Positions 1-7,162 of a DNA stretch of 64,000 nucleotides are shown one piece after another. The DNA is from Bilophila sp964538355 (GTDB lineage: Bacteria > Desulfobacterota > Desulfovibrionia > Desulfovibrionales > Desulfovibrionaceae). Where the stretch lies: positions 68,724 through 132,723 of the forward strand of contig CAZIFC010000005.1 in NCBI GenBank assembly GCA_964538355.1, written 5' to 3'. Position 1 is the first letter of the stretch, and every line of letters begins with the position of its first letter. Both the position numbers and the translations under genes were made by a program. The notes beneath the pieces were generated by a model. The model was not told the DNA's origin. It saw nothing but the letters and a program-made list of their open reading frames with translations, and made no database searches.

Positions 1-2524
1 GGGCACTGGAAACATCCACTACGGCCCAGTCAAAATCGTGATCGCGCCCGACCTCCTCCACCGGAGTCGCCACAACAATAAAAGGGATACCCTTGCCTTC
101 GGCCGACGCAGCTTCCAGCAGGGAACGGATTTCCGCATCCGCCACGATATGCCCGTCTCCAGCGGCTCGCGACAGCAAAAAGTCCAGCCGCCGCTCCTTG
201 TGAAAACGCGAAATCCGCCAGTCTCCGGCATGGTAGCAGGCAATCATGGCATCAGGCAGCCGCTCCGCCAGATAACAGGCGGTATCTACCGCCGTGCGGA
301 TATTCGCCACCCGGACAAGCCCGAAGGAGTAGCGCACCCCGGTTTGCCCGTCCCGGATGGCGTGCCGGGCATGAAGCAGGCTTGCCGCCTCCCCGACGGC
401 TTCCAGCCACGAGGCAACCGTTTTCTCTTTCAGAGGGAAAAGTTCCGCCAGGCGGTACACGGGCTTTTGGGCGATACCCGCAAGCCGGGCCTTGAGCCTG
501 CACGCATAGGCGCGCGAGCATTCCTCCCGGGATGACGAAACGGAATCCCCCGGCGGCTGTACGGCCTGCACGGAAGGCGGTATCCCGTCGTCGATGAACG
601 CCTGCAAAAAAAGCGGCCCTTCCTTGCCCTCGCCGGCGGTCTTGTTGCCGTTCCGCAACCTGCGGGCCATGTCCGCGCCCGAGGCATACGCCTCTGCCAC
701 CGCCCGGGCTACCGGATGCGACAGCGTTGCCGAAGAGCAAATCACGTTCCGCCCGAACAGCGCACAGAGCTGAACGAGGCGCAACACCGCAACCAGCGGC
801 TCAGGCTCGTAGGCGTCCACCTCATCAAGCACCAGATCGGCACTCATGAGCCGCAGCAGGGCCTTGACGTGATGCCCCTGCCGGTGCGGTTCGCCGGCGG
901 CGATCAGATAGTCGATTGTGGAAACAAGCAGCGGTGCGCCAACGATACGGCGTTCCTGCGCCTTGGGGAAAAAGGAATCCAGCCATGCCGGGAGCGTCCA
1001 GATGCCGCCGGAGGTCTGGGCTTCGGTTTCGGCGGGGTTGCCGTCATCATCGCTCCAGCCGTCAGCGTCGTGCCCGCTCCGCTTGTCCGCGGACTCGAAA
1101 AGTTTCCGCGCCACGCTGTCCCCGATGACCGTCGCCAGATCGGATTCACCGATCCCGAGCTGGCTTTGCAGGGCTTTCCCCGTCTGGAGGGTCAGGCTTC
1201 GCAGGTTCAGGGCGATGGAAAGCCGCGGCGCGCCGCTTCGGGAAAGCACACAGGCGGCCCGCACGTTCATCCGGGTCTTGCCGCTGCCGGTTCCAGCCAT
1301 GTTGAAAACCAGCACCCCCACATCGGGCCACTCTTCCCGCGCCCCGGACAACGCCTCCGCCGCCTCGTTTTGCCAGGCAAACCGCCCCTCCGGATCTGCG
1401 GGGCGCAGCAGGGCTTCCCGGGCGCACGGCTCAAGGCCGTCCAGAGAAGCCTCGGGATGGGCCGCAAGCTGCGCCAGCCGCCACACGGTATCGGCGGCCC
1501 GCTCCGACACCCGGGCCAGATGCTCCTCCAGCGGCTGGTTGGGACAACGCTTCCCGTTCTCAAGGCGGGTATTGGCAAGGGCAACATTCCCCGAGGTTCG
1601 GGAAGGCGACTGCTGCGCCGATATCGTATGATCCGCCAGCACCAGCGCGGCGCGAGCGTAGAGGAACACCGCCCTCCAGTAGGCTGTCCACGCTTCTCCG
1701 GACATGCCTTCCGAGGCTCTTTCAAGCCGTGCGTCAAGCCTCCGGGCCGTTTCGCAAAGCCCTTCCGGGATGACCGCCTCGTCCCACGGAACGAACAGGG
1801 GATCAGAATCTGTCCACGAATGTTTTTCCCGCACCAACCTGCCGTAGGGCTTGGGAAGATGAAGCCTGGGAGCTTGGGAGACGCCTTTCACGGCCCCTGA
1901 AGAAAACAATCCGTGATGCGTGGCGATCAGCGCATCCACACATTCCCGCGCGGAAGCGATGCCGTACCGCGAGGCACTGCCGATCTCTCGATCGCCCAGC
2001 ACGGTCTCGTATTTCGGGGCGTACAGACCTCTCCACGCCACAGCCCACGCCTCGCTCTTTCGCAGGGCCTGCCATAGCCGGAGGGAGATCCATTCATGGC
2101 GGATGGAGTCCCACTGCGGAGGCTCGCCTCTCAGCTTGTCCTGAAACCGGGTGGAATATTTTCCGAAGTCGTGCAGCAGGCCAGAGAGCCGCGCGGCAAG
2201 CCCGGCATGGCGTACCCACCCGGCAGGGACAGCAGGAACAGCCCTTTTGCGGTGCCCCGCCGGAAAATGCCCGCCAGCCCCGAACCGGCTGCGGGAACCT
2301 ACAATCCATAGCAGCTTCATGCGGCGTCCGTCATTCTGATAGCAGGCCACGGCTGTCTGGCGCGTGGCTTTCCCGGCCAGCGCAGCCCGCACCTCGCGGA
2401 GGGCCTCGTCCGTCATGGGCGTCACCCAGCACCTGTCTCCAGCCCGCATCGCATAGCTGTCCAGAATGGCCCGGCTGCGGCGGACGGCCTTTTTCTGACA
2501 CGCCGAAATGAAGAGTACATGCAT
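1..2524 (-). CDS. cas3: CRISPR-associated Cas2-Cas3 fusion nuclease/helicase, type I-F (partial, 3' end outside window)
   Basis: Signature effector of a type I-F CRISPR system: Cas2 joined to the Cas3 HD nuclease and SF2 helicase that degrades DNA after Csy-complex recognition. The frame is open from ATG 2524 to the window edge (841 codons; family members are about 1050-1100 aa, so the C-terminus is missing). Residues 1-80 are the Cas2-like part, beginning MHVLFISACQKK, as in I-F proteins. The HD motif LLHDFGK lies near residue 118, Walker A AGTGSGKT near 411, the DEVD box near 568, the CSSATL motif near 597, and VATPVEEVGRDHDFDW near 825, a wording typical of I-F Cas3. The ribosome site is weak. 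cas1, which normally precedes this gene in I-F loci, is absent: the next gene upstream is an unrelated small protein. No CRISPR repeats are seen in the window; csy genes and array, if present, lie past the left edge. Confidence 0.9.
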   Translation of the reverse strand, partial: MHVLFISACQKKAVRRSRAILDSYAMRAGDRCWVTPMTDEALREVRAALAGKATRQTAVACYQNDGRRMKLLWIVGSRSRFGAGGHFPAGHRKRAVPAVPAGWVRHAGLAARLSGLLHDFGKYSTRFQDKLRGEPPQWDSIRHEWISLRLWQALRKSEAWAVAWRGLYAPKYETVLGDREIGSASRYGIASARECVDALIATHHGLFSSGAVKGVSQAPRLHLPKPYGRLVREKHSWTDSDPLFVPWDEAVIPEGLCETARRLDARLERASEGMSGEAWTAYWRAVFLYARAALVLADHTISAQQSPSRTSGNVALANTRLENGKRCPNQPLEEHLARVSERAADTVWRLAQLAAHPEASLDGLEPCAREALLRPADPEGRFAWQNEAAEALSGAREEWPDVGVLVFNMAGTGSGKTRMNVRAACVLSRSGAPRLSIALNLRSLTLQTGKALQSQLGIGESDLATVIGDSVARKLFESADKRSGHDADGWSDDDGNPAETEAQTSGGIWTLPAWLDSFFPKAQERRIVGAPLLVSTIDYLIAAGEPHRQGHHVKALLRLMSADLVLDEVDAYEPEPLVAVLRLVQLCALFGRNVICSSATLSHPVARAVAEAYASGADMARRLRNGNKTAGEGKEGPLFLQAFIDDGIPPSVQAVQPPGDSVSSSREECSRAYACRLKARLAGIAQKPVYRLAELFPLKEKTVASWLEAVGEAASLLHARHAIRDGQTGVRYSFGLVRVANIRTAVDTACYLAERLPDAMIACYHAGDWRISRFHKERRLDFLLSRAAGDGHIVADAEIRSLLEAASAEGKGIPFIVVATPVEEVGRDHDFDWAVVDVSSA

Positions 2525-2671
2525 AGAAAAACAACTACCATGCTGCAAAACGGTTGCCTAGCCCCAGCCGGCTGTACGATAAGACTCCCCTGCCTTTTAC
2601 GTTTTTCGAAAGGGGACACCTGCAAGGCAGGCTCTCCGCACAGCTTGCCGACGCCCCAAACCCCGGGGAAC

Positions 2672-2706
2672 AAAAAAGCGCATCCGGCCCAGGCTTCAGA
2701 TGCGCT
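2672..2706 (-). terminator. Rho-independent terminator of the 98-aa gene
   Basis: Reading the minus strand, an 8-bp stem (AGCGCATC pairing with GATGCGCT) is followed directly by a run of six T. It sits 25 bases past the stop of the small gene at 2731 and separates that gene from cas2-cas3. The interval 2525-2671 between it and cas2-cas3 shows no repeats and no clear promoter. Confidence 0.8.
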
Positions 2707-2730
2707 CCCTTGTGCAGCCAGTGGCCCCCG

Positions 2731-3027
2731 TCAACAGATCCCGCCGACGGTATCCGCCTTTTCAAGCTGTTCTTCATAGGCCGCATCCTGCACCGCCTCG
2801 AACTTGCGGAGGCTTTCATCAAACAGCCTCATATAATAGAGCGAGTTCCCGAAAAGCGCGACCATCAGAGTTCCTGCCTCAATCTCTTCCGCGGAAACGT
2901 AGTTCCTGCGGTTCCCTTCCATTGTCGTCAGCGCGGACTGGAGCTGCGCGATGAGATCCCGAAGCCCCATTGCCGGGACAGCCACGCCGTCGACGTCCCG
3001 GGTGGGGAATGCGTATTCCTTATCCAT
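2731..3027 (-). CDS. Conserved-looking hypothetical protein, 98 aa
   Basis: A small soluble protein that I do not recognise. It starts MDKEYAFPTRDVDG and is mostly predicted helix with an acidic C-terminal half (FDESLRKFEAVQDAAYEEQLEK). There is no signal peptide, membrane segment or cysteine cluster. The start at 3027 is chosen because GGGAGGTAATT precedes it at ideal distance; the longer frame up to 3180 would run through the rpsF leader and lacks such a site. The gene is divergent from rpsF and has its own terminator, so it is a single transcription unit. The strong ribosome site and codon use like the neighbours argue that it is real. Function is unknown, and nothing links it to the adjacent CRISPR gene except position. 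Confidence 0.7.
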   Translation of the reverse strand: MDKEYAFPTRDVDGVAVPAMGLRDLIAQLQSALTTMEGNRRNYVSAEEIEAGTLMVALFGNSLYYMRLFDESLRKFEAVQDAAYEEQLEKADTVGGIC

Positions 3028-3103
3028 AATTACCTCCCTCCAAGTCCCTTCCTTGTAAGCCGGACTGTTTCCATGCACAAGCCTTTCGGGAACATCTTTG
3101 GCC

Positions 3104-3132
3104 TTGACAGGAGCAGGCTTCGGGAGTATTGC
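3104..3132 (+). promoter_or_regulatory. Sigma-70-type promoter for the rpsF operon
   Basis: TTGACA (3104-3109) and TATTGC (3127-3132) are separated by 17 bases. They lie about 85 bases upstream of the rpsF start, which leaves room for the structured leader at 3149-3189. Confidence 0.6.
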
Positions 3133-3148
3133 GTTGGGTTCTGCCTTG

Positions 3149-3189
3149 CCTGTTTCATCGCACCCGGATGGGTGACTCAAGAAAACAGG
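3149..3189 (+). promoter_or_regulatory. Stem-loop in the rpsF leader (candidate S6:S18 autoregulatory RNA)
   Basis: The outer stem CCTGTTT/AAACAGG (3149-3155 with 3183-3189) encloses an inner stem CACCC/GGGTG (3161-3165 with 3170-3174) with asymmetric internal loops. It ends 11 bases before the AAGGAGG ribosome site of rpsF. In many bacteria the rpsF mRNA leader folds into a hairpin bound by S6:S18 to repress translation. That this hairpin does the same is inference from position and shape. Confidence 0.45.
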
Positions 3190-3215
3190 CCACAGTCCAT
3201 AAGGAGGATTCTGGC

Positions 3216-3518
3216 ATGAGAAAGTTTGAAACCCTGCTGCTCCTTTCCCCGGAGCTTGCCGCCGATGCGCGTGAAGCGTTGATTGGCACCTTCACCGGTG
3301 TCATCGAACGCGCCGGTGGTCAGGTGACTGCGGATCACTGGGGCATGCGCGACCTCGCCTACCCTGTCCGCAAACAGATGCGCGGCTACTTCGTGCGCCT
3401 CGAATACGTCGCCCCCGGCGACACCGTGGCCGAACTCGAACGCATCATTCGCATCAGCGACGGCGCGTTCAAGTTCATCACCGTAAAGCTGGCCGACGCG
3501 GCCGGGGAGGTTGCGTAG
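3216..3518 (+). CDS. rpsF: 30S ribosomal protein S6
   Basis: Small-subunit protein that pairs with S18 on the platform of the 30S subunit. It is 100 aa, the usual length without the acidic C-terminal tail of some homologues. The start MRKFETLLLLSPELA and the GMRDLAYPVRKQMRGYFV segment are diagnostic of S6. ATG 3216 is preceded by AAGGAGGATTCTGGC, an excellent ribosome site. The stop at 3516-3518 is one base before the rpsR start, so the two genes are translationally coupled. The order rpsF-rpsR-rplI-dnaB is widely conserved. Confidence 0.97.
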   Translation: MRKFETLLLLSPELAADAREALIGTFTGVIERAGGQVTADHWGMRDLAYPVRKQMRGYFVRLEYVAPGDTVAELERIIRISDGAFKFITVKLADAAGEVA

Positions 3519-3519
3519 C

Positions 3520-3783
3520 ATGGCCTTCAAGAAAAAGTTTGCGCCCCGTCGCAAGTTCTGCCGTTTCTGCGCGGACAAGGATCTGCCGCTTGATTACAAG
3601 CGTCCCGACATCCTGCGTGACTATATCACGGAACGCGGCAAGATCATTGCCCGCCGTATCACCGGCACCTGTGCCAAGCACCAGCGTCTGCTCTCCACCG
3701 AGATCAAGCGCGCCCGTCAGATGGCTCTGCTGTTCTACACCGCCGGCCATTCCTCTGACGTGAAGAAAAAGAGCAACATCTAA
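3520..3783 (+). CDS. rpsR: 30S ribosomal protein S18
   Basis: Small-subunit protein and partner of S6. It has 87 aa starting MAFKKKFAPRRKFCRFCADK; the RKFCRFC segment with two cysteines is of the zinc-ribbon-like type seen in many S18 proteins. The body DYKRPDILRDYITERGKI and the KHQRLLSTEIKRARQMALL segment are typical. ATG 3520 is used rather than the TTG at 3511, because the latter would overlap rpsF and the S18 family begins at this methionine. Second gene of the rpsF operon. Confidence 0.97.
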   Translation: MAFKKKFAPRRKFCRFCADKDLPLDYKRPDILRDYITERGKIIARRITGTCAKHQRLLSTEIKRARQMALLFYTAGHSSDVKKKSNI

Positions 3784-3794
3784 GGAGACCCGGT

Positions 3795-4310
3795 ATGAAA
3801 ATCATTCTTCGTGCCGATGTGGAAAACCTGGGTCGCCTTGGCGATGTGGTGACGGTGAAGGCCGGTTATGGCCGTAACTTCCTGTTGCCTCAGGGTCTGG
3901 CCATGCTGGTCACCCCCGGTAACCTCAAGGCTTTTGAACTGGAACGCAAGAAGCTGCAGGCCCGTATGGACGCCCTGCGCTCCGCCGCCGACGAACTCGC
4001 CGGCAAGCTGGAAGGCCTCGTGCTGCCCATCGTCATGCGCGTGGGCGACAACGACAAGCTCTACGGCTCCGTGACCACCGCCATCATCGGCGATGCGCTG
4101 AGCGCACAGGGCATCGAAGTGGATCGTCGCCGCATCCTGCTCGACCATCCCATTCGTACCCTCGGCGATCATCCTGTCCGCGTGCGCCTGCATGCCGACG
4201 TTATCGCTTCCCTCACCGTGAAGGTTGTCTCCGAAGACAAGGCGCACCTCGTTGAAGAGGAAGCCGCCGAAGCTCCGGCCGAAGCCGCTACGGAAGAAGC
4301 CGCCGAATAG
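3795..4310 (+). CDS. rplI: 50S ribosomal protein L9
   Basis: Large-subunit protein that binds 23S rRNA near the base of the L1 stalk. It has 171 aa: an N-terminal RNA-binding domain (MKIILRADVENLGRLGDVV, then GYGRNFLLPQGLA), a long connecting helix (about residues 40-75) and a C-terminal domain ending about residue 150. The tail is rich in Glu and Ala (EEEAAEAPAEAATEEAAE) and extends some 20 aa past the usual 148-150 aa. Ribosome site AAGGAGACCCGGT precedes ATG. Third gene of the operon. Confidence 0.97.
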   Translation: MKIILRADVENLGRLGDVVTVKAGYGRNFLLPQGLAMLVTPGNLKAFELERKKLQARMDALRSAADELAGKLEGLVLPIVMRVGDNDKLYGSVTTAIIGDALSAQGIEVDRRRILLDHPIRTLGDHPVRVRLHADVIASLTVKVVSEDKAHLVEEEAAEAPAEAATEEAAE

Positions 4311-4317
4311 TTTATTG

Positions 4318-4349
4318 CGCCGCCCCCGGGACATGTCCCGAGGGCGGCG
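4318..4349 (+). repeat. 16-bp inverted repeat between rplI and dnaB
   Basis: Two 16-base arms (4318-4333 and 4334-4349) meet with no spacer and differ at one position, giving a GC-rich hairpin or cruciform. No T-run follows, so it is not a standard terminator. It may attenuate transcription or stabilise the ribosomal mRNA before dnaB. Confidence 0.6.
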
Positions 4350-4410
4350 ACTCACCGGCGAGCTCCTCTGCTCCTCCTTCTCAAGCGTCCCCAAACAGAG
4401 GAATTCCCGC

Positions 4411-5808
4411 ATGGCATCTCCCGCCGATCCCAACAGGGCATCAAACGATCTGCTCCGTAGGGTTCCCCCCCACAGCGTCGAAGCCGAACAGGCTGTTCTG
4501 GGGGGTATTTTTATCCGCAACAACGTCTTCCACACGCTGGTGGACACGCTTTCTTCCGAAGATTTTTACCTTCCCGCCCATCAAACGCTCTTCGCGTCCT
4601 TTCTTGAGCTGTACCGCCGGAACGCTCCCATCGATCTCGTCTCCGTCGCAACCTACCTCAGAGATCAGGGGCGGCTGGAGGCCATCGGCGGCATGGCCTA
4701 CCTCTCCGAGCTGACGCAGACGGTCGTCAGCGGTGCAAACGCAGAATATTATTCGACCATCGTTCGCGACAAGGCCTTGCAGCGTTCCCTTATCGGGGCC
4801 TGCTCCGACATTATCAGCAACTGCTTTGACCAGTCCCGCAGCGTCGACATCCTGCTTGACGAATCCGAGCAGGCCGTCTTCTCCATCTCCGAACGGACAT
4901 CCGGCAAAGCCTTCAAAAGCTCCAAAGAACTCGTCAACCGCGTCTTTGAAGAGCTGACCAAACGCTTTGAGCAGAAAGAAGCCGTTACCGGCGTCACGAC
5001 AGGGTACAATCGCCTCGATCAGATGACCGCCGGGCTTCAGCCTTCCGATCTCATCATCGTAGCCGCTCGCCCCTCCATGGGCAAAACGGCCTTTGCCCTG
5101 AACATGGCCATGCGGGCCGCCGTGCAGGACAATGTTCCGGTCGCTATCTATTCGCTGGAAATGTCGATGGATCAGCTCATGATGCGTATGCTCTGCGCGT
5201 GGGGCAAGGTCGACCTTTCCCACCTGCGCCGCGGCTTCCTCGACTCTGAGGAGTGGAGCCGCCTCTACCACGCTGCGGACGTACTCGGGCAGGCCCCCAT
5301 CTTCATCGATGACACCCCCGCCCTTTCGCCGCTGGAACTGCGCGCCCGCACCCGCCGCCTCAAGGCGGAATCCGGCGTCGGCCTTGTCATGGTAGACTAC
5401 CTCCAGCTCATGCGCGGCTCCAAACGGACGGACTCCCGCGAGCAGGAAATTTCAGAAATATCCCGTTCCCTCAAGGGATTGGCGAAGGAAATGAACATTC
5501 CGGTCGTGGCCCTTTCCCAGCTCAACCGAAAGCTGGAAGAACGCACCGACAAACGCCCCCTGCTGTCCGACCTGCGCGAATCGGGAGCCATCGAACAGGA
5601 TGCCGACGTCATCATGTTCATCTACCGCGACGAGGTCTACCACAAGCAGCCCGACAACCCGCACAAGGGAAGCGCGGAAATCATCATCGGCAAGCAGCGC
5701 AACGGCCCCATCGGTACGGCGACGCTGGCCTATCTTGGAGCCTACACGGCCTTTGAAGATCTCGAACCCGGACTGTCGCCCCAGCCTTCCGAAGCGGGCG
5801 GCGCATAA
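4411..5808 (+). CDS. dnaB: Replicative DNA helicase DnaB
   Basis: Hexameric 5'-3' helicase that unwinds DNA at the fork and loads primase. It has 465 aa, the usual length. The N-terminal domain starts around RRVPPHSVEAEQAVLGGIF (residues 11-29), and the RecA-like ATPase follows from about residue 175 with Walker A ARPSMGKTAF, then SLEMSMDQL, the Walker B region LVMVDYLQLM, and GAIEQDADVIMFIYRDEVY near the C-terminus. ATG 4411 is preceded by AGAGGA at good distance; upstream in-frame codons belong to the rplI tail region in another frame. No intein is present. Confidence 0.97.
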   Translation: MASPADPNRASNDLLRRVPPHSVEAEQAVLGGIFIRNNVFHTLVDTLSSEDFYLPAHQTLFASFLELYRRNAPIDLVSVATYLRDQGRLEAIGGMAYLSELTQTVVSGANAEYYSTIVRDKALQRSLIGACSDIISNCFDQSRSVDILLDESEQAVFSISERTSGKAFKSSKELVNRVFEELTKRFEQKEAVTGVTTGYNRLDQMTAGLQPSDLIIVAARPSMGKTAFALNMAMRAAVQDNVPVAIYSLEMSMDQLMMRMLCAWGKVDLSHLRRGFLDSEEWSRLYHAADVLGQAPIFIDDTPALSPLELRARTRRLKAESGVGLVMVDYLQLMRGSKRTDSREQEISEISRSLKGLAKEMNIPVVALSQLNRKLEERTDKRPLLSDLRESGAIEQDADVIMFIYRDEVYHKQPDNPHKGSAEIIIGKQRNGPIGTATLAYLGAYTAFEDLEPGLSPQPSEAGGA

Positions 5809-5825
5809 CCTTCCCGAGGCACGTT

Positions 5826-6767
5826 ATGAAACCACTCGCTCCCATTGCTCCCACATCCATGCCTGATCTGGATCTCGTCGTCGGACAGCTGTGTGCAGCC
5901 GACTCGCTTGAAACGGTTCTGCACCATCCGCTCCACGATTCTCCCATGCCCTCGCTCGAAGAGCTGCACGAAATCATGTCCCGCCTCAAGGCGGCACTCT
6001 TCCCCGGCTACTTCGGCGTCTCCTGCGTGCATGTGGAATCGATGCGCTATCACCTTTCCGCCAATCTGGATTCCATTTTCCGCAAGCTTGCGGAACAGAT
6101 CCGGCGCGGCGGCTGCTTTGCCTGCGCCAGCTACGCCACCGACTGCATGAGCTGCGAACAGGTTTCCATGCGTAAGGCCATGGAGTTCATGCAGCGTCTG
6201 CCGCATATCCGCCGGATGCTGGCATCCGACGCCAAGGCGGGCTATGAGGGCGATCCCGCAGCCTCCAGCGCAGGAGAAACCATCTTCTGCTATCCTTCCA
6301 TGCAGGCCATGACCCATCATCGCATCGCGCACGAGCTGTACACGCTCGGCGTACCGGTCATTCCGCGCATCATCTCCGAAATGGCCCATTCCGCTACGGG
6401 GATTGATATCCATCCTGGCGCAACCATTGGCGAAGAATTTTTCATCGACCACGGCACCGGCGTCGTTATCGGGGAAACCGCCATCATCGGCAAGGGCTGC
6501 CGGTTGTATCAGGGCGTTACCCTCGGCGCGCTCTCCTTCCCCAAGGACAGCAACGGGGTTCTGGTCAAGGGCAACCCTCGCCATCCGATTCTGGAGGACA
6601 ATGTCACGGTCTACGCCGGGGCTACCATCCTCGGGCGGATCACCATCGGCAAGGGTTCCATCATCGGCGGCAACGTCTGGGTGACCAAAGGGACGGAACC
6701 GGGAACCAAGCTGGTGCAGAGGCTCTCCTCCCAGTCCACCGAAGATTCGCTTATGGGCAAGGTCTGA
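5826..6767 (+). CDS. cysE: Serine O-acetyltransferase
   Basis: Transfers acetyl from acetyl-CoA to L-serine, giving O-acetylserine for cysteine synthesis in the cytoplasm. It has 313 aa: an alpha-helical N-terminal half, then a left-handed beta-helix of hexapeptide repeats. The signature run includes TGIDIHPGATIGEEFFIDH, the catalytic-type DHGTGVVIGETA, YQGVTLGALSF, and KGNPRHPILEDNVTVYAGA. The family His and Asp residues (EMAHSATG and IDHGTG) are present. The long helical N-terminal half with several Cys (CFACASYATDCMSCEQ) is longer than in E. coli CysE and resembles the long serine acetyltransferases of sulfate reducers. Follows dnaB by 17 bases; GAGG precedes the start. Confidence 0.93.
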   Translation: MKPLAPIAPTSMPDLDLVVGQLCAADSLETVLHHPLHDSPMPSLEELHEIMSRLKAALFPGYFGVSCVHVESMRYHLSANLDSIFRKLAEQIRRGGCFACASYATDCMSCEQVSMRKAMEFMQRLPHIRRMLASDAKAGYEGDPAASSAGETIFCYPSMQAMTHHRIAHELYTLGVPVIPRIISEMAHSATGIDIHPGATIGEEFFIDHGTGVVIGETAIIGKGCRLYQGVTLGALSFPKDSNGVLVKGNPRHPILEDNVTVYAGATILGRITIGKGSIIGGNVWVTKGTEPGTKLVQRLSSQSTEDSLMGKV

Positions 6768-6771
6768 TGCC

Positions 6772-6897
6772 ATGAAAACGCTCTGCACCTGCCTTGTCCT
6801 TCTGCTGCTCGCCGCCCTCTCCGGATGCGCCGGCTCCTCCAGCGTCAAGGTCAAGGGGGAAATGCAGCACGGCGTCACGATTGAACACCGCACATAA
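6772..6897 (+). CDS. Tiny predicted lipoprotein, 41 aa
   Basis: A very short gene that starts four bases after the cysE stop. It encodes Met-Lys, a hydrophobic stretch (LVLLLLAALSGC) ending in a lipobox LSGC, then a short polar tail (AGSSSVKVKGEMQHGV, then TIEHRT). After signal peptidase II cleavage only about 23 residues would remain, anchored to a membrane by a lipidated Cys. The spacing to cysE and the terminator at 6940 make it the last gene of this unit. No family is recognised. The clean lipoprotein signal argues for reality, but the length leaves doubt. Confidence 0.6.
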   Translation: MKTLCTCLVLLLLAALSGCAGSSSVKVKGEMQHGVTIEHRT

Positions 6898-6939
6898 CGG
6901 CCGCCGGACGTTCCCGTGTTCTCGGCAAGCCTGCTTTTC

Positions 6940-6972
6940 GACAGCCTTTTCCGCATGGAGAAGGCTGTCTTT
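6940..6972 (+). terminator. Rho-independent terminator after the cysE unit
   Basis: A 13-base stem GACAGCCTTTTCC / GGAGAAGGCTGTC with loop GCAT and one wobble pair is followed by TTT. It ends the transcript before the sigma-54 promoter region of ygeY. Confidence 0.75.
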
Positions 6973-6997
6973 GCATGCGGGGCCGGCCTTACCAGAA

Positions 6998-7020
6998 TGA
7001 GAATTTTCTCAATCTGAGAA
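6998..7020 (+). promoter_or_regulatory. Palindromic upstream site of the ygeY promoter (candidate enhancer-binding site)
   Basis: Three 6-base half sites alternate: TGAGAA (6998-7003), TTCTCA (7006-7011), TGAGAA (7015-7020). They make overlapping inverted repeats with 2- and 3-base spacers. The block lies about 80-100 bases upstream of the -24 element at 7098, where activators of sigma-54 RNA polymerase usually bind. Role inferred from position. Confidence 0.55.
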
Positions 7021-7097
7021 GGCATTCCTGCCTGCAAACACGCTGCTCATTTTCATATCCACACAGAGTTATTGCCTATAATACGCCTTTCCCATAC

Positions 7098-7114
7098 TGG
7101 CCCGACACTTGCTT
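7098..7114 (+). promoter_or_regulatory. Sigma-54 (RpoN) promoter of the purine cluster
   Basis: The sequence TGGCCCGACACTTGCTT has GG and GC dinucleotides exactly 10 bases apart (7099-7100 and 7111-7112), with good -24 (TGGC) and -12 (TTGC) elements. The ygeY start is 49 bases past the -12 box. This predicts that the cluster needs an AAA+ enhancer-binding activator, probably bound at 6998-7020. Confidence 0.75.
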
Positions 7115-7162
7115 GTATGGAAGAAGACCGGCTGACCGGCATCATTCTTCTGGAGGCCTTCC

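Noticed and set aside
252..2093. Several medium open frames on both strands in the Cas3 region
   Set aside because: All are shadows of the single long minus-strand frame from 2524 to the edge, which alone carries Cas2, HD and helicase motifs.
2525..2730. Possible CRISPR array or leader beside cas2-cas3
   Set aside because: No direct repeats of 28 bases or other spaced repeats are present; the only structure is a terminator for the small minus-strand gene.
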